Assembly (NCBI GenBank): GCA_021325365.1
Contig: JAJPHF010000173.1
Location: 54,152 to 118,151, forward strand
Direction: 5' to 3'
DNA: 64,000 nt
Source: Pseudomonadota bacterium
GTDB taxonomy: Bacteria > Chloroflexota > UBA6077 > JAJPHF01
Part shown: positions 15,392-23,766 of the stretch, one piece after another
How the letters are laid out: each line of letters begins with the position of its first letter
Numbering within the stretch: position 1 is the first letter of the stretch
Made by a program: the position numbers and the translations under genes
Notes under the pieces: model-generated
The model's input: the letters and a program-made list of their open reading frames with translations, nothing else
Told to the model about the DNA's origin: nothing
Databases searched by the model: none

Positions 15392-16309
15392 CTACGACCG
15401 AGACTTCTTGCGGCGACGGGCGGGCGGCGGCTCCTCGTCCTCCAGCCGCTCGATCACGTCCCGGATCGAGCGGCGCAGGTCGGCCGTGGAGGACCGTTGC
15501 CGTGCCGCCAAGTCCTGCAAGCGCGCCTCTGTCGGCAGCGGCGTACCCATCTCGGCGGCCGCGCCGCCGCCAAGACCGCTCGCCGCTGGCGTCGGGCCAA
15601 GCCCCGCGTTCGCGGCCGTCGACCCGCGCTCGCCGTCGCGGTCGTCATCCCCCTTCGCCCGATGCTCTGGCGGCAAGCCGGGTGGCGCCGCCGCGAGCGG
15701 CGGCCGCGCGGCCGCCGCGGCCGCGCGACCCGGCGGGGTCGCCGCCGGGTCGGCCACCGGCCGAGCGGCGGGCGATGGCGTGGTGATAGGCGCTGGCACT
15801 GTACTCGGCCGCCGTTCGGTGAGGCGGGCTGCGGCAGCCGCCGGGGCCGGCGCGTCTGGCGGCGCGGCGCCAATCGGCGCAGACGCGGCGGAGATAGGAG
15901 TGGCGAGTCGGCCGGTCCGCGCGGCCGGCTCGGCACGAGGCGCCTCGCCCACCCGGGCGGTTGCCCTTGCCGGCCGCGCCAAAGCTGCGCGCTCGGCTGC
16001 GACCGGGCGCTCATCGCCCTCGGACCGCGTGCGGGGGCGAGCCGCCAGGCTCTGGCCCGCGGCCCAGCCGCCAGCCGCCCCGAGCGCCAAGACTATCAGA
16101 CCGCGAAGGTCGCCGCTGCCGAGCGCGAGCGCCGCGCCGGCGATGAGCGCGACGACGGCGACGACCAGCCCAACGTTGCGTGTGTTACCAGCAGGAATCA
16201 GACTGTCCCTCCGGGTACCGGCCCGCACATGACGGCGCCGGGGTGTCGATGTTGGTGGCAGCGGGGCCGGCCGCCAGGACAGGCATCCGAGCCGAGACAA
16301 GTCTACCAT
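15392..16309 (-). CDS. Hypothetical membrane protein with long Ala/Pro-rich region
   Basis: About 305 residues from the ATG at 16309; the start is uncertain because no clear ribosome binding site exists and a GTG at 16228 is also possible. Two hydrophobic helices lie near the N-terminus (VGLVVAVVALIAGAALALG and LRGLIVLALGAAGGWAAG). They are followed by about 180 residues of Ala/Pro/Arg-rich, probably disordered sequence. The last 60 residues contain a helical, charged segment (LQDLAARQRSSTADLRRSIR, DVIERLEDEE) and a basic tail RRRKKSRS. No known domain. It converges tail to tail with queA, with one base between the stop codons. Confidence 0.55.
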   Translation of the reverse strand: MVDLSRLGCLSWRPAPLPPTSTPRRRHVRAGTRRDSLIPAGNTRNVGLVVAVVALIAGAALALGSGDLRGLIVLALGAAGGWAAGQSLAARPRTRSEGDERPVAAERAALARPARATARVGEAPRAEPAARTGRLATPISAASAPIGAAPPDAPAPAAAAARLTERRPSTVPAPITTPSPAARPVADPAATPPGRAAAAAARPPLAAAPPGLPPEHRAKGDDDRDGERGSTAANAGLGPTPAASGLGGGAAAEMGTPLPTEARLQDLAARQRSSTADLRRSIRDVIERLEDEEPPPARRRKKSRS

Positions 16310-16372
16310 CCGTCCGGCGGGCCTTCGGACGACGCAGCGGCACGGCCATGCCACAAAGCAGGGTCGCCGCGT

Positions 16373-16801
16373 TCAATCCTCTTGCGGCTCGAAGCCCGGG
16401 GTGTAAATCGCATCGCCGTAGTGCGCGGCCGGCTGGAACTCCAGCACGTGGCCGTCCGGATCGACCGCGGTAAGCTGCGCCACCCCGGCCGGGCTGTTGG
16501 TAGCCTCGGTGTATCGCACCCCGTGCTGCGCGAAGCGCTGCTTCAGACCCTCGTAGTCCTCGACCAGGAACGCCGTGTGGCGGGCCGTCGGGTCGGGCCG
16601 GGCGTCGACGCCGGGGACGGGCGCCTGACTGACGATGAGGTGGATCTGCGGCACGCCGCTCGCATCGGCCAGCCAGACGCCTGGGCCGAACGCGGGGCGC
16701 GGCAGCGTCTTCAGCCCCAGCACGCCCTCGTAGAAGGCGCGGGAGCGGTCGAGGTCCTTGACCGGAATCCCCTCGTGCTGGATCCGTGTCAGTCGCGCCA
16801 T
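16373..16801 (-). CDS. VOC (glyoxalase/bleomycin resistance) family protein
   Basis: A 142-residue vicinal-oxygen-chelate protein with two beta-alpha-beta-beta-beta repeats. The first repeat opens RIQHEGIPVKDLDRSRAFY, with the metal histidine H9. The second has RHTAFLVEDYEGLKQRF and closes VDPDGHVLEFQP, with a histidine and a glutamate as further candidate ligands. The ligand set (H, H, E) is compatible with a divalent-metal lyase or dioxygenase. Substrate unknown. ATG start with GAGGGAAG upstream. Monocistronic. Confidence 0.88.
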   Translation of the reverse strand: MARLTRIQHEGIPVKDLDRSRAFYEGVLGLKTLPRPAFGPGVWLADASGVPQIHLIVSQAPVPGVDARPDPTARHTAFLVEDYEGLKQRFAQHGVRYTEATNSPAGVAQLTAVDPDGHVLEFQPAAHYGDAIYTPGFEPQED

Positions 16802-17005
16802 CTTCCCTCCTCGGCAGGCGTCAGCGATGACGCCCGCTCGCTGCCTGTCGCACCTCGTTGGGACACGCGCCCCATTCTACGGACGCGCCTGCTAGGAATC
16901 AAACGTTGACCCGCTTCGCGCCGCCACCTAGCCGGGCAGTTGCTTGCCAGAACGCGACGCGCGACGTACGATGCAGGGGGAGGCGGGCGCCCCGACGAGG
17001 GAACC

Positions 17006-17464
17006 ATGACGATCCAGGTCGCGCTCTGGTTGTCGCTTCTCACGCTGCTCACGGTGCTCACGTTCTACGAGAGCCTGCACGATGGGCTGCCCGACGGCGT
17101 GCTGAGCGTCGCCTGCATCGGCTACGCGGCCGCGCTCGTCCTGCTCGCGGCAACGCCCGAACAGCTCGTTCACGGGTTCGCGGCCGGCGGCGCCGGCTTC
17201 ACGCTGGGCCTTCTCGGGGCGCCCCTCGCCGCGCCCGTGGGCCGCCGACTCCTGTGCGGCCGCGCGCCCCTCTGCGTGGGCCTCGTCGTCGGCTGGCCGG
17301 GCATTGTCGTGGTTGGCGTGGCGTGGGGCTTTCTAGCGAGTGTCGTGGCCTTCTACTTCCTCATCACCAACCGCAGCCGCGAGCTGCTCCACGTCTCCTA
17401 CCTGCCGTTCCTGACCCTCAGCGCCATCATCTTCTTCGCCCTACGCGCCACCGTCTTCCGCTGA
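17006..17464 (+). CDS. Integral membrane protein, possibly a degenerate A24-type peptidase relative
   Basis: A 152-residue, very hydrophobic protein with about four to five membrane helices. The ATG at 17006 has GAGGGAACC upstream. The early segment ESLHDGLPDGVLSVACIGYA resembles the Asp-containing start of prepilin-peptidase (A24) domains, where a D...(I/L)P(D/N) motif opens the second helix. The later part has the helix spacing of the family but lacks the GDVK/GxGD motif with the second catalytic aspartate. So it is either a dead A24 relative or an unrelated small membrane protein. No pilin genes lie nearby. Confidence 0.5.
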   Translation: MTIQVALWLSLLTLLTVLTFYESLHDGLPDGVLSVACIGYAAALVLLAATPEQLVHGFAAGGAGFTLGLLGAPLAAPVGRRLLCGRAPLCVGLVVGWPGIVVVGVAWGFLASVVAFYFLITNRSRELLHVSYLPFLTLSAIIFFALRATVFR

Positions 17465-17493
17465 GAGTGCCTGGGCAGATCGAGGCCGCCGGG

Positions 17494-17799
17494 ATGGATT
17501 CCCCCCTCACGAATGCGCTCGCGCTGGGGCTCATCGTCGGTATGCTCGCGGTGACGTGGGTCAGCGTTTCGGTCTTAGCTGTGCTCTGGCCCTTCGGACC
17601 AGTCTCGCCAGCCCTCTTCATTCCATGGACTGACGTGGCCGTGCGCACCGGAACACAGCGCCTCTTTTCCGGTACGCGGAGTTTCGCTTCCCAGGGTGCC
17701 AGGAGTGCCCTTGCGGCTATCCACCCGGCTCGCGCGCCGCGTGGCGCACGCAGCAGGCAACGCCTGGCCCGGCGATCCTCACGATTTGTGATTGGATAG
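17494..17799 (+). CDS. Small hypothetical membrane protein (doubtful)
   Basis: A possible 101-residue protein starting at the ATG 29 bases after the preceding membrane-protein gene. It has one strong hydrophobic helix (ALALGLIVGMLAVTWVSVSV, running on into LAVLW) and then a basic, Arg/Ala-rich tail. No good ribosome binding site is visible and the second half looks compositionally non-coding. Kept because the N-terminal helix is convincing and no better frame exists. It may be a translational artefact. Confidence 0.3.
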   Translation: MDSPLTNALALGLIVGMLAVTWVSVSVLAVLWPFGPVSPALFIPWTDVAVRTGTQRLFSGTRSFASQGARSALAAIHPARAPRGARSRQRLARRSSRFVIG

Positions 17800-17853
17800 G
17801 CACCGGACGTCAGGGAGGGATGTGAGGCCGCGCGCACGGCGACGGACCGGCCG

Positions 17854-17994
17854 TCAGGAGGTGAGGCGCCCCGTGAGCACGAGCCAGCGCAGGAAACGCA
17901 GGCGGGCCAGCTCGGCCTCGCTGAGGTGGACGAGCGGCGGGCGCGGACGGCCAGTCCCCCAGCGCCAGTAGGCGAGGTCAATCTCCGCGCTCAT
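17854..17994 (-). CDS. Small protein with RLRFLRW motif (46 aa)
   Basis: A 46-residue protein of unknown function. An upstream ATG at 18036 overlaps the -10 box of a very good promoter (18036-18064), so the ATG at 17994 is preferred; GGAG lies seven bases upstream of it. The tail LARLRFLRWLVLTGRLTS is an amphipathic basic helix. The same RLxF(L/M)RWLxLxGRL pattern ends the small protein at 48514-48717, so the two are probably homologous. Possibly a nucleic-acid or membrane-surface binding peptide; this is inference only. Confidence 0.5.
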   Translation of the reverse strand: MSAEIDLAYWRWGTGRPRPPLVHLSEAELARLRFLRWLVLTGRLTS

Positions 17995-18035
17995 CTCCCG
18001 GCTCCGCTCCGCTGCCGCGCGACCGTTTCCCTTCA

Positions 18036-18064
18036 TTCATAGAACATTTGTGCGTATCTGTCAA
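18036..18064 (-). promoter_or_regulatory. Near-consensus sigma70 promoter
   Basis: On the minus strand TTGACA, a 17-base spacer (AT-rich for this genome) and TATGAA. It is the best promoter in the window and drives the 46-residue protein gene, with a leader of about 35 bases. It decides that gene's start codon. Confidence 0.65.
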
Positions 18065-18122
18065 GCAAGAGCGCATGCCGCCGTCTCGCCAGGTGGTCAA
18101 TGGGGAGGACTGGCAGCTCCCG

Positions 18123-19712
18123 CTATGACGGGCGCCGCTCGCGGGCCATGCGCTCGCCAGTCGCGTAGTAGTCGCCGCGGACGGCGCGCGCCGCCTCCTC
18201 GCGGTCGGTGGCCGTCCACACGCCCTCCGGGCGCCCGTACCATGGCTCGCGCAGTCGCAATTCGGGCAGGCCTGCCGCCTGCCACAGGCGCAGCGCGTCC
18301 TCCATGTACTCGCGCGTGGGCAGCGACTGCGGCGGGTAGGGCCACTTGCGGGTAGCGTCGATCAGCAGCATCGACGCTGCCTGGCCCTCGGCCGTGCCGA
18401 CGCCCTCCGCCGGGGGCATCACCGAGTAGTCCATCTCGTGCGGCGGCACAGACCGCACCTCCAGGTCGCGGTGCGGCTGCATGCGCCAGGCCATCGCCCA
18501 CAGTACCGAGTCGGCGTCATGAGGGTCCACATCCTCGTCCACGGCCACGACCATCTTGCCGCTGCGCGCGTCCGGCTGCGCCATCGCCGCCAGGATGGCC
18601 GGCGGGTCGGCGCCATCAGCGCGGCTCACCTGGATCACCGTGAAGTTCTGGCTGCTGGCGCTCTCGTGAACCGCCACGTCGCGAATGCCGCTAAAGCCGC
18701 GCTCGACGCTCAGGAAACGGCGGATCGTGTTCTCCATCGCAATCTGGCGAATCTTGCTCGACTCGCTCGGCGGGAACTGGCTGAGGAACAGGTTGTAGAT
18801 GGCGTCCCGGCGGTGGGTGATCGCCGTGACCTCCAGGTAGTAGGTGAACTCGCGCCGCGCCATGAATCCCGTGAACTCGCCGAACGGCCCCTCCTCCTCC
18901 AAGTAGTCGGTGGCGATGCGCCCCTCGATCACGATCTCGGCAGCCGCCGGCACCTCCAGATCGACGGTCTGGCAGCGCACCAGGGGCAGCGGCTCCCCCG
19001 CGAAACCGCCCGCGACCGCCAGCTCGTCCACGTCGCGGGGCAGGAAGGCGACGGCCGGATAGGCGACGTGCGGCGCCGCGCCCAGCACCACCGCCGCCTC
19101 CAGCGGCACGCCGCGCGCCCGGGCTTTTCGCCAGTGGACGGCCACGCCCTTCTGCGGGCTGGCCGGGTAGCAGCCCAGACGCAAGGGGCTCTTGAGCTGC
19201 CCGCGATAGGTGCCCACGTTGCGGATTCCCGTCTCGGGGTCCTTCGTGATCCAGTAGGACGCGCTGGTGTAGGGCGCGTTGTCCATGCCAGGCGTGGCCA
19301 GCGGAATGGGCAGCATGTCCAGCCCGCCCGCTTGCTGCAACGCCGCGCCCGTGTACACCACCTCCTGCACCGGGCCGTGCGCGAGCACCTCCGGCGGGAC
19401 GGGATGCGCCAGCGCCTGCGCCCAGCGCGCCCCGATCCGGTCAGGCGCACAGCCTAGGCCGAGGGCGTACATCGCCCGCGACGCCGCCATGCAGCAGGCT
19501 GCCACGGGCATGGTGAAGCGCCGGCCGTTGGCGCCGGTCACCTGCTCGAACAGGAACCCCTTGCGCTGCGCCTCGGACAGGCCGCGGAACTGCAGCCGCA
19601 CGAGCGGCTGCAGCTGCGTGTCCTTGTCGATGGGTTCCGTGTAGCGGACCAGCATGTCGTGAGCTTCGAGCGCGGCGAGAAACTCGCGCAGGTCGCGGTA
19701 GTACTGTGTCAC
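18123..19712 (-). CDS. UbiD-family prenylated-FMN decarboxylase
   Basis: A 529-residue UbiD-type (de)carboxylase, which uses prenylated FMN made by UbiX to decarboxylate aromatic or alpha,beta-unsaturated acids. The catalytic triad matches the fungal Fdc1 numbering: R170 in NVGTYRGQL, and E274 and E279 in EEGPFGEFTG. The metal/cofactor region (SPLRLGCYPASPQKGVAVHW) is present, and the C-terminal domain (MVVAVDEDVDPHDADSVLWA) is intact. GTG start with GGGAGGAG upstream. It follows a substrate-binding lipoprotein gene by 15 bases, so the two form one operon, suggesting that the ligand bound outside is the acid decarboxylated inside or a relative of it. No UbiX gene is in the window; substrate unknown. 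Confidence 0.92.
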   Translation of the reverse strand: MTQYYRDLREFLAALEAHDMLVRYTEPIDKDTQLQPLVRLQFRGLSEAQRKGFLFEQVTGANGRRFTMPVAACCMAASRAMYALGLGCAPDRIGARWAQALAHPVPPEVLAHGPVQEVVYTGAALQQAGGLDMLPIPLATPGMDNAPYTSASYWITKDPETGIRNVGTYRGQLKSPLRLGCYPASPQKGVAVHWRKARARGVPLEAAVVLGAAPHVAYPAVAFLPRDVDELAVAGGFAGEPLPLVRCQTVDLEVPAAAEIVIEGRIATDYLEEEGPFGEFTGFMARREFTYYLEVTAITHRRDAIYNLFLSQFPPSESSKIRQIAMENTIRRFLSVERGFSGIRDVAVHESASSQNFTVIQVSRADGADPPAILAAMAQPDARSGKMVVAVDEDVDPHDADSVLWAMAWRMQPHRDLEVRSVPPHEMDYSVMPPAEGVGTAEGQAASMLLIDATRKWPYPPQSLPTREYMEDALRLWQAAGLPELRLREPWYGRPEGVWTATDREEAARAVRGDYYATGERMARERRPS

Positions 19713-19727
19713 CGCTCCTCCCGGGGC

Positions 19728-20882
19728 TTACGGCTGGTACGGCCCGAGCTGCTCGCGCGCATGGTCTACCCAGCGGTTGTCGACGGCCGTGGCCACGTCG
19801 ACGGGCTCGGTCAGCGCCCCCGCCGTGCGGTAGTAGTCGATGGACGCCGCCAGCGCGTCGGCGGCGATGTGGCCGTCGGGGTCGAGGCCCGTGGGCACCA
19901 TGCGCTCGTACACAGCGGGGTCCTTCACATCGGTGTTGTGGGTGAGCGCCGCGATAACGGTGTCGCGGTTGCGGCCGTGGTCCATCGCATCGAGATACAG
20001 GCGCACGGCGCGCACGTAGGCGACCATGAACGCGCGCGCTACGTCGGGCTGGCTCTCGGTGAAGCGCGTGGCGTAGGCCATCAGGCCGAGCGGCAGGTTC
20101 GGGTAGATCTCGTCCACGCCCCGCCAGCGCACGATCAGGCCGTTCTGCACGCCGGCCGACACCAGCGGCTCCAGCAAGAACGAGCTGTCGATCGCGCCGC
20201 CCGCGTAGGCGGCCGGCATCTCGCCGAACGGCAGCGGCTTCACGTCCACGTCCTCCAGCCGCAGGTTCTGGCTGGCAAGCAGTCGCTGGAAGGCGACCAT
20301 GCTCTGCGTGGCCTCTAGCGGCGGCGTCATGGCGAACGTTAGGCCCCGCAGGTCGCCGTCCGCGCGGAAGCGGCCGCTGTCCACCAGGTCCTTGCGCACC
20401 ACCCAGGCGAGAAACCCGTGCCCCGGCGTCGTCGAGCCCTTGTCGGCCACCAGCTTGAAGCCGGCCTGGCGGCCGACCGCGTTCAACGTGCCGCCGTTGA
20501 TGCCGACGCCCGCGGCCTGCACCTGCCCCGAGAACAGCATGGGCAGCATGTCCGGCAGCTGGCGCACGATCACCGGCTCGACCTCGATGCCCGCCTCATG
20601 GTAGTAGCCGGCTTCCATGCCCACGAACACGCCTGCATCGCTCGCTGCGCCCTGAAGGGCCACCTGGACCTTCACTGGCGCCGCGCCCGCGCTCGGGCCC
20701 GGCGGGCTCGTCGGCGCGGCCGCGGCCGCACTCCCCGTGGCGGGCGCGGTCGCCTGTACCACCGTGGTGGCCGCGGGCCTGGCTGGCTGCCCCGCCGGGG
20801 CGCAGGCCGCCAGCGCCAGCGCCAGGGTCGCGGCGCTGACGAGCGCGCCCCGGGCCAGCGCGCGGCAATTCGGGAACATCAT
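19728..20882 (-). CDS. NMT1/THI5-like substrate-binding lipoprotein
   Basis: A 384-residue lipoprotein: the signal peptide ends in ALAACAP (lipobox LAAC) and a 45-residue Ala/Thr/Pro linker follows. The binding fold opens VKVQVALQGAASDAGVFVG, AGYYHEAGIEVEPV, and later GQVQAAGVGINGGTLNAV and LRGLTFAMTPPLEATQSM. This is the NMT1/THI5/SsuA-like class of ABC solute receptors (thiamine precursors, taurine, aromatic acids such as phthalate). As at 6123-7223 no ABC permease or ATPase gene is adjacent; the next gene is a UbiD decarboxylase 15 bases downstream. ATG start. The ligand is probably an organic acid, by context only. Confidence 0.85.
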   Translation of the reverse strand: MMFPNCRALARGALVSAATLALALAACAPAGQPARPAATTVVQATAPATGSAAAAAPTSPPGPSAGAAPVKVQVALQGAASDAGVFVGMEAGYYHEAGIEVEPVIVRQLPDMLPMLFSGQVQAAGVGINGGTLNAVGRQAGFKLVADKGSTTPGHGFLAWVVRKDLVDSGRFRADGDLRGLTFAMTPPLEATQSMVAFQRLLASQNLRLEDVDVKPLPFGEMPAAYAGGAIDSSFLLEPLVSAGVQNGLIVRWRGVDEIYPNLPLGLMAYATRFTESQPDVARAFMVAYVRAVRLYLDAMDHGRNRDTVIAALTHNTDVKDPAVYERMVPTGLDPDGHIAADALAASIDYYRTAGALTEPVDVATAVDNRWVDHAREQLGPYQP

Positions 20883-20954
20883 GGACCCACTCCGTACGCT
20901 CGGGACGCGGGGGCGGGACGCGCCGTCCGGTCGTGGCCTATCACTCCGAGTATC

Positions 20955-22301
20955 TCACGCGCCGCAGCCTGGGCCAGCAGCGGCGGCCCCGCCGAGCAGG
21001 CCAAAGCGCGCTTTCACCGCCAGCACGTGTCGCACCGCATCGTCCACCCGCTGGCGGCTGAGCGCGCCGGAGGCGAGCGCGCCGAGCAGTGCATCGCGCG
21101 ACTCGCGCTGGCGCGGCACGCCGCCGCCGATGATCAGCATGTCCACCCCGGCCCCCACCGCCTGGACGGCCGCCGCGCCGGGCGCAAAGTTGTCGGTAAT
21201 GGCGCGCATGCCCGCCAGGTCGTCGCTGATGACGAGCCCGTCGAACCCGAGCTTCTGCCGCAGCAGGCCGGTGATGATCGGGTAAGACAGCGTGGCCGGC
21301 AGGCCCGACGGATCGACGGCAGGAAAGACGATGTGCGCGGACATCAGGGCCGCGATGTCGGTGTCCGGCTCGATCGCGCGGCGGAACGGCACCAGCTCGA
21401 TGTGCTCCAGCTCCGCCTCGGTCTGTGGCAAGCTCGGCAGCTGGACGTGCGAGTCGACCGACGTATTGCCGTGCCCCGGAAAGTGCTTGCCCACGGCCGC
21501 GATGCCGCCGCCTTGCAGCCCGCGCACGTAGGCGCTGCCCAGCCGCACCACCAGCGCCGGGTCGGCGCCGTACGAGCGCGGCCCAATCACCGGGTTCGCG
21601 GGATTGTTGTTCACGTCCAGCACCGGCGCCAGGTTCATCGTGAAGCCCATCGCGCGCAGTTGCCGCGCGTGCTCCTGGCCGCGCAGGCAGGCGTCGCGAT
21701 CCGAGGGGGCGTTAGCCGCGAACTCGGCGTTCGAGCCGAGATTCGGCACGTCGCGGATGCGATGCACGGTGCCGCCCTCGTGGTCGACCGCGATCAGCGG
21801 CGGCAGGACGCCATACTCCTGGGCGATGCTCGGCAGCGCGGCGTTGATCGCTCGCGCGTCGTCCGCCAGGCGCGCGTTGTCCACGTAGACGATGCCGCCC
21901 GGCCGCAGCTCGCGCAGCGTCGGCCGCGCGGCCTCCGCCGTATCGCCGATCCACCCGAGCAGCAGCAGTTGCCCAACGCGGTCCTCGTCGCTGGCCAGCG
22001 CGCCGAGGGCGGCAGCGACCTTCGGATCGTCGGACGGTGGCGCGCTGGATGCCTCAGTTGTCGCGGTGGATCGGTCGGGAGTGGCGAGTGACCGATCCCC
22101 GACGGACGCTGGTGCCGGCCGCGGGACGGGCCGCTCGAGTGGCGGCGGATTCCCCGGTGGGAGCACGTCGACGGCAGGCGAGGCCGATCCAGCATCGGCC
22201 CGGGCGCTCGCGCAAGCGGTCGCGGCGAGCGCGAGCAGAAGGACGGAGACTAGAATTTCCGCCTTGCCGACGCGGCGACCGTGAGCGTTCAGTCGGCGCA
22301 C
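20955..22301 (-). CDS. NagZ-like glycoside hydrolase family 3 lipoprotein
   Basis: About 448 residues. The GTG at 22301 overlaps the end of the upstream HAD gene by 13 bases and begins a lipoprotein signal (KAEILVSVLLLALAATAC). A Pro/Ser/Thr linker of about 70 residues leads to a GH3 catalytic domain: LRPGGIVYVDNARL, PPLIAVDHEGGTVHRI, MNLAPVLDVNNNP, the NagZ hallmark KHFPGHGNTSVDSH, and the nucleophile strand GLVISDDLAGMRAI. Predicted to be a beta-N-acetylhexosaminidase acting on peptidoglycan fragments or chitin oligomers outside the membrane. Most NagZ are cytoplasmic; the lipid-anchored form occurs in Gram-positive-like lineages. Some NagZ-like proteins have other beta-glycosidase substrates. 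Confidence 0.88.
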   Translation of the reverse strand: MRRLNAHGRRVGKAEILVSVLLLALAATACASARADAGSASPAVDVLPPGNPPPLERPVPRPAPASVGDRSLATPDRSTATTEASSAPPSDDPKVAAALGALASDEDRVGQLLLLGWIGDTAEAARPTLRELRPGGIVYVDNARLADDARAINAALPSIAQEYGVLPPLIAVDHEGGTVHRIRDVPNLGSNAEFAANAPSDRDACLRGQEHARQLRAMGFTMNLAPVLDVNNNPANPVIGPRSYGADPALVVRLGSAYVRGLQGGGIAAVGKHFPGHGNTSVDSHVQLPSLPQTEAELEHIELVPFRRAIEPDTDIAALMSAHIVFPAVDPSGLPATLSYPIITGLLRQKLGFDGLVISDDLAGMRAITDNFAPGAAAVQAVGAGVDMLIIGGGVPRQRESRDALLGALASGALSRQRVDDAVRHVLAVKARFGLLGGAAAAGPGCGA

Positions 22302-23137
22302 AGGCTCTCGATCCACTCCACGAGGCCGTTGCTCACAGAGTCGAGGACCAGGTCGGGGCGCTGGTCGGGCGCGAGGGCCGCGACGTGCTCGCGGGTGGCC
22401 ACGCCGGAGAGGACGAGCGCCGTCCGCGCGCCGAGCCGCTGGCCAAGGACCACGTCCTCGCCCAGCGAGTCGCCCACGACGACGGCCGCGCCCGGCGGCG
22501 CGCCTAGCAGCCCGAGGGCCGCCTCCACGGCGAGCGGCGAAGGCTTGCCGAGCACCTCCGGCGTCGCGCCGGTGGCCCAAGCCAGCGCCTGCGCGACGGC
22601 GCCCGTGCCGGGCGCGAAGCGCCCGGGGCCGTAGGGCACGCGGCGGTCCAGGCTGCTCGCGTACAGCTTCGCGCCGTGGTGCCAGATCGCCTCGCAGGCG
22701 ACGGTTAGCGCCTCCGGAGTGAACAGCCGCGCGCCCGAGACGATCACCGCGGCGGCCGGAGGCTCGTCCACGACCTCGACACCCTCCGCGCGCAGCGCCT
22801 CGCGCAGGCCCGCGCCCGCGATCGTCAGCACGCGCTGGCCGGCGTAGCGCCGGCCCACGCGGCTGGCCGCCACCTGGATGGCGCTTAGGACGGCCCCCGG
22901 CTCCACGGGGAAGCCGGCCTCGAGAAGACGCGCGCCGATCGCCTCGGCGCCGCGCGGGTCGTTGCTGAAGTAGCAGACGCGCAGGCGGCGGCTGAGTGCC
23001 GTGAGCGCCGCCGCCGCGCCCGGAATCGCCTCGCCGCCCAGCACCAGCGTGCCGTTCACGTCGAACATGGCGACGCACGGGCGCTCCACCGCCCGCTGCG
23101 CCGGCCGGGCAGCAGCCGCTGGCGTGCTGGCCGTCAT
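22289..23137 (-). CDS. NagD-like HAD-superfamily protein with DxN active site
   Basis: A 282-residue HAD-IIA protein (NagD/pNPPase type). The nucleophile motif reads FDVNGTLVLG: D26 is kept but the usual second aspartate (general acid/base) is N28. The rest is canonical: YFSNDPRG (motif II region), GKPSPLAVEAAL with the motif III lysine, and VVVGDSLGEDVVLGQRLGA (motif IV acidic cluster). It may be a weak or inactive phosphatase, or have changed specificity. The ATG overlaps the VOC stop upstream by four bases (ATGA) and its end overlaps the NagZ-like gene, so the three are one operon. A link to amino-sugar phosphate turnover is suggested by the NagZ partner. Confidence 0.85.
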   Translation of the reverse strand: MTASTPAAAARPAQRAVERPCVAMFDVNGTLVLGGEAIPGAAAALTALSRRLRVCYFSNDPRGAEAIGARLLEAGFPVEPGAVLSAIQVAASRVGRRYAGQRVLTIAGAGLREALRAEGVEVVDEPPAAAVIVSGARLFTPEALTVACEAIWHHGAKLYASSLDRRVPYGPGRFAPGTGAVAQALAWATGATPEVLGKPSPLAVEAALGLLGAPPGAAVVVGDSLGEDVVLGQRLGARTALVLSGVATREHVAALAPDQRPDLVLDSVSNGLVEWIESLCAD

Positions 23138-23526
23138 CCGTGGGCGGAGCCCGGCGGGTCCCAGGCAAGCTCTAGGGCGTTGCCGAGCGGGTCGGTGACG
23201 TAGAGCGAGAAACCCGGGCCAGGCCCGTGGACGCGCGAGCCCTCGACGGTCACGCCCGCCCCCTCCAGCTCCGCCCGCGCGGTCGCCTCGTCGTTCGGCC
23301 ACGCCATCTGGAGCGTGTGATGCGGCACGCCCGGCGCCGGCTGCGCGGAGGCGTCGAACAGGCCCAGCACGACGTTGCCCAGCGCCACGTCGGCGACTTC
23401 GGTGCCGCGAATGTGCATCCGCCGCAGCACCTGGCCGTTCAACACCTCGGTGTAGAACCGCTCCGCCGCCCGCGGATCGACGGCATTCCAGTTGATCGAC
23501 CGGAGGCTCTCGACCTTCAGCGTCAT
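23134..23526 (-). CDS. VOC family protein
   Basis: A 130-residue glyoxalase-fold protein. The first repeat (VESLRSINWNAVDPRAAERFY) lacks the usual early metal histidine; it has N13. The second repeat contains HHTLQMAWPNDEATARAEL and closes VTDPLGNALELAWDP, with a candidate glutamate ligand. The incomplete ligand set suggests a non-metal or binding-only member. ATG start with AGGGAGGA upstream. First gene of the VOC-HAD-NagZ operon, overlapping the HAD gene by four bases. Confidence 0.8.
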   Translation of the reverse strand: MTLKVESLRSINWNAVDPRAAERFYTEVLNGQVLRRMHIRGTEVADVALGNVVLGLFDASAQPAPGVPHHTLQMAWPNDEATARAELEGAGVTVEGSRVHGPGPGFSLYVTDPLGNALELAWDPPGSAHG

Positions 23527-23610
23527 GATTCCTCCCTGACCGTGCCCGTACTGGGCGCCTCGCCGCGCCCTCGCCCCGACGGGGAGTGTAGCACAGGGCC
23601 GAGAGCGGAC

Positions 23611-23708
23611 CTACCCCCGGCCCCCCCCCATTGGGGGAAGGGGGAGGAGGCCGAGGCCGGGGGGGCTCCCCCCTTCCTTGAGAGGGAAGGGGGGCGGGGG
23701 GGTTAGGT
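23611..23708 (+). repeat. Type-B intergenic palindrome, copy 1
   Basis: A G/C-homopolymer-rich double hairpin that ends GGGAAGGGGGGCGGGGGGGT followed by TAGGT. Related copies lie at 43145-43248 and 54357-54468. It lies between the divergent VOC and FGGY-kinase genes. Confidence 0.75.
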
Positions 23709-23766
23709 CACCCGAACGCCCACGCAGTATCCTGGCTATAGCAGCGGAGTGGCAAGGAGCAGGACG

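Noticed and set aside
5324..20882. TPP riboswitch upstream of the THI5/NMT1-like genes
   Set aside because: No CUGAGA or ACCUGAUCUGG-type core is present in the leaders of either lipoprotein gene, and neither gene sits with thiamine genes.
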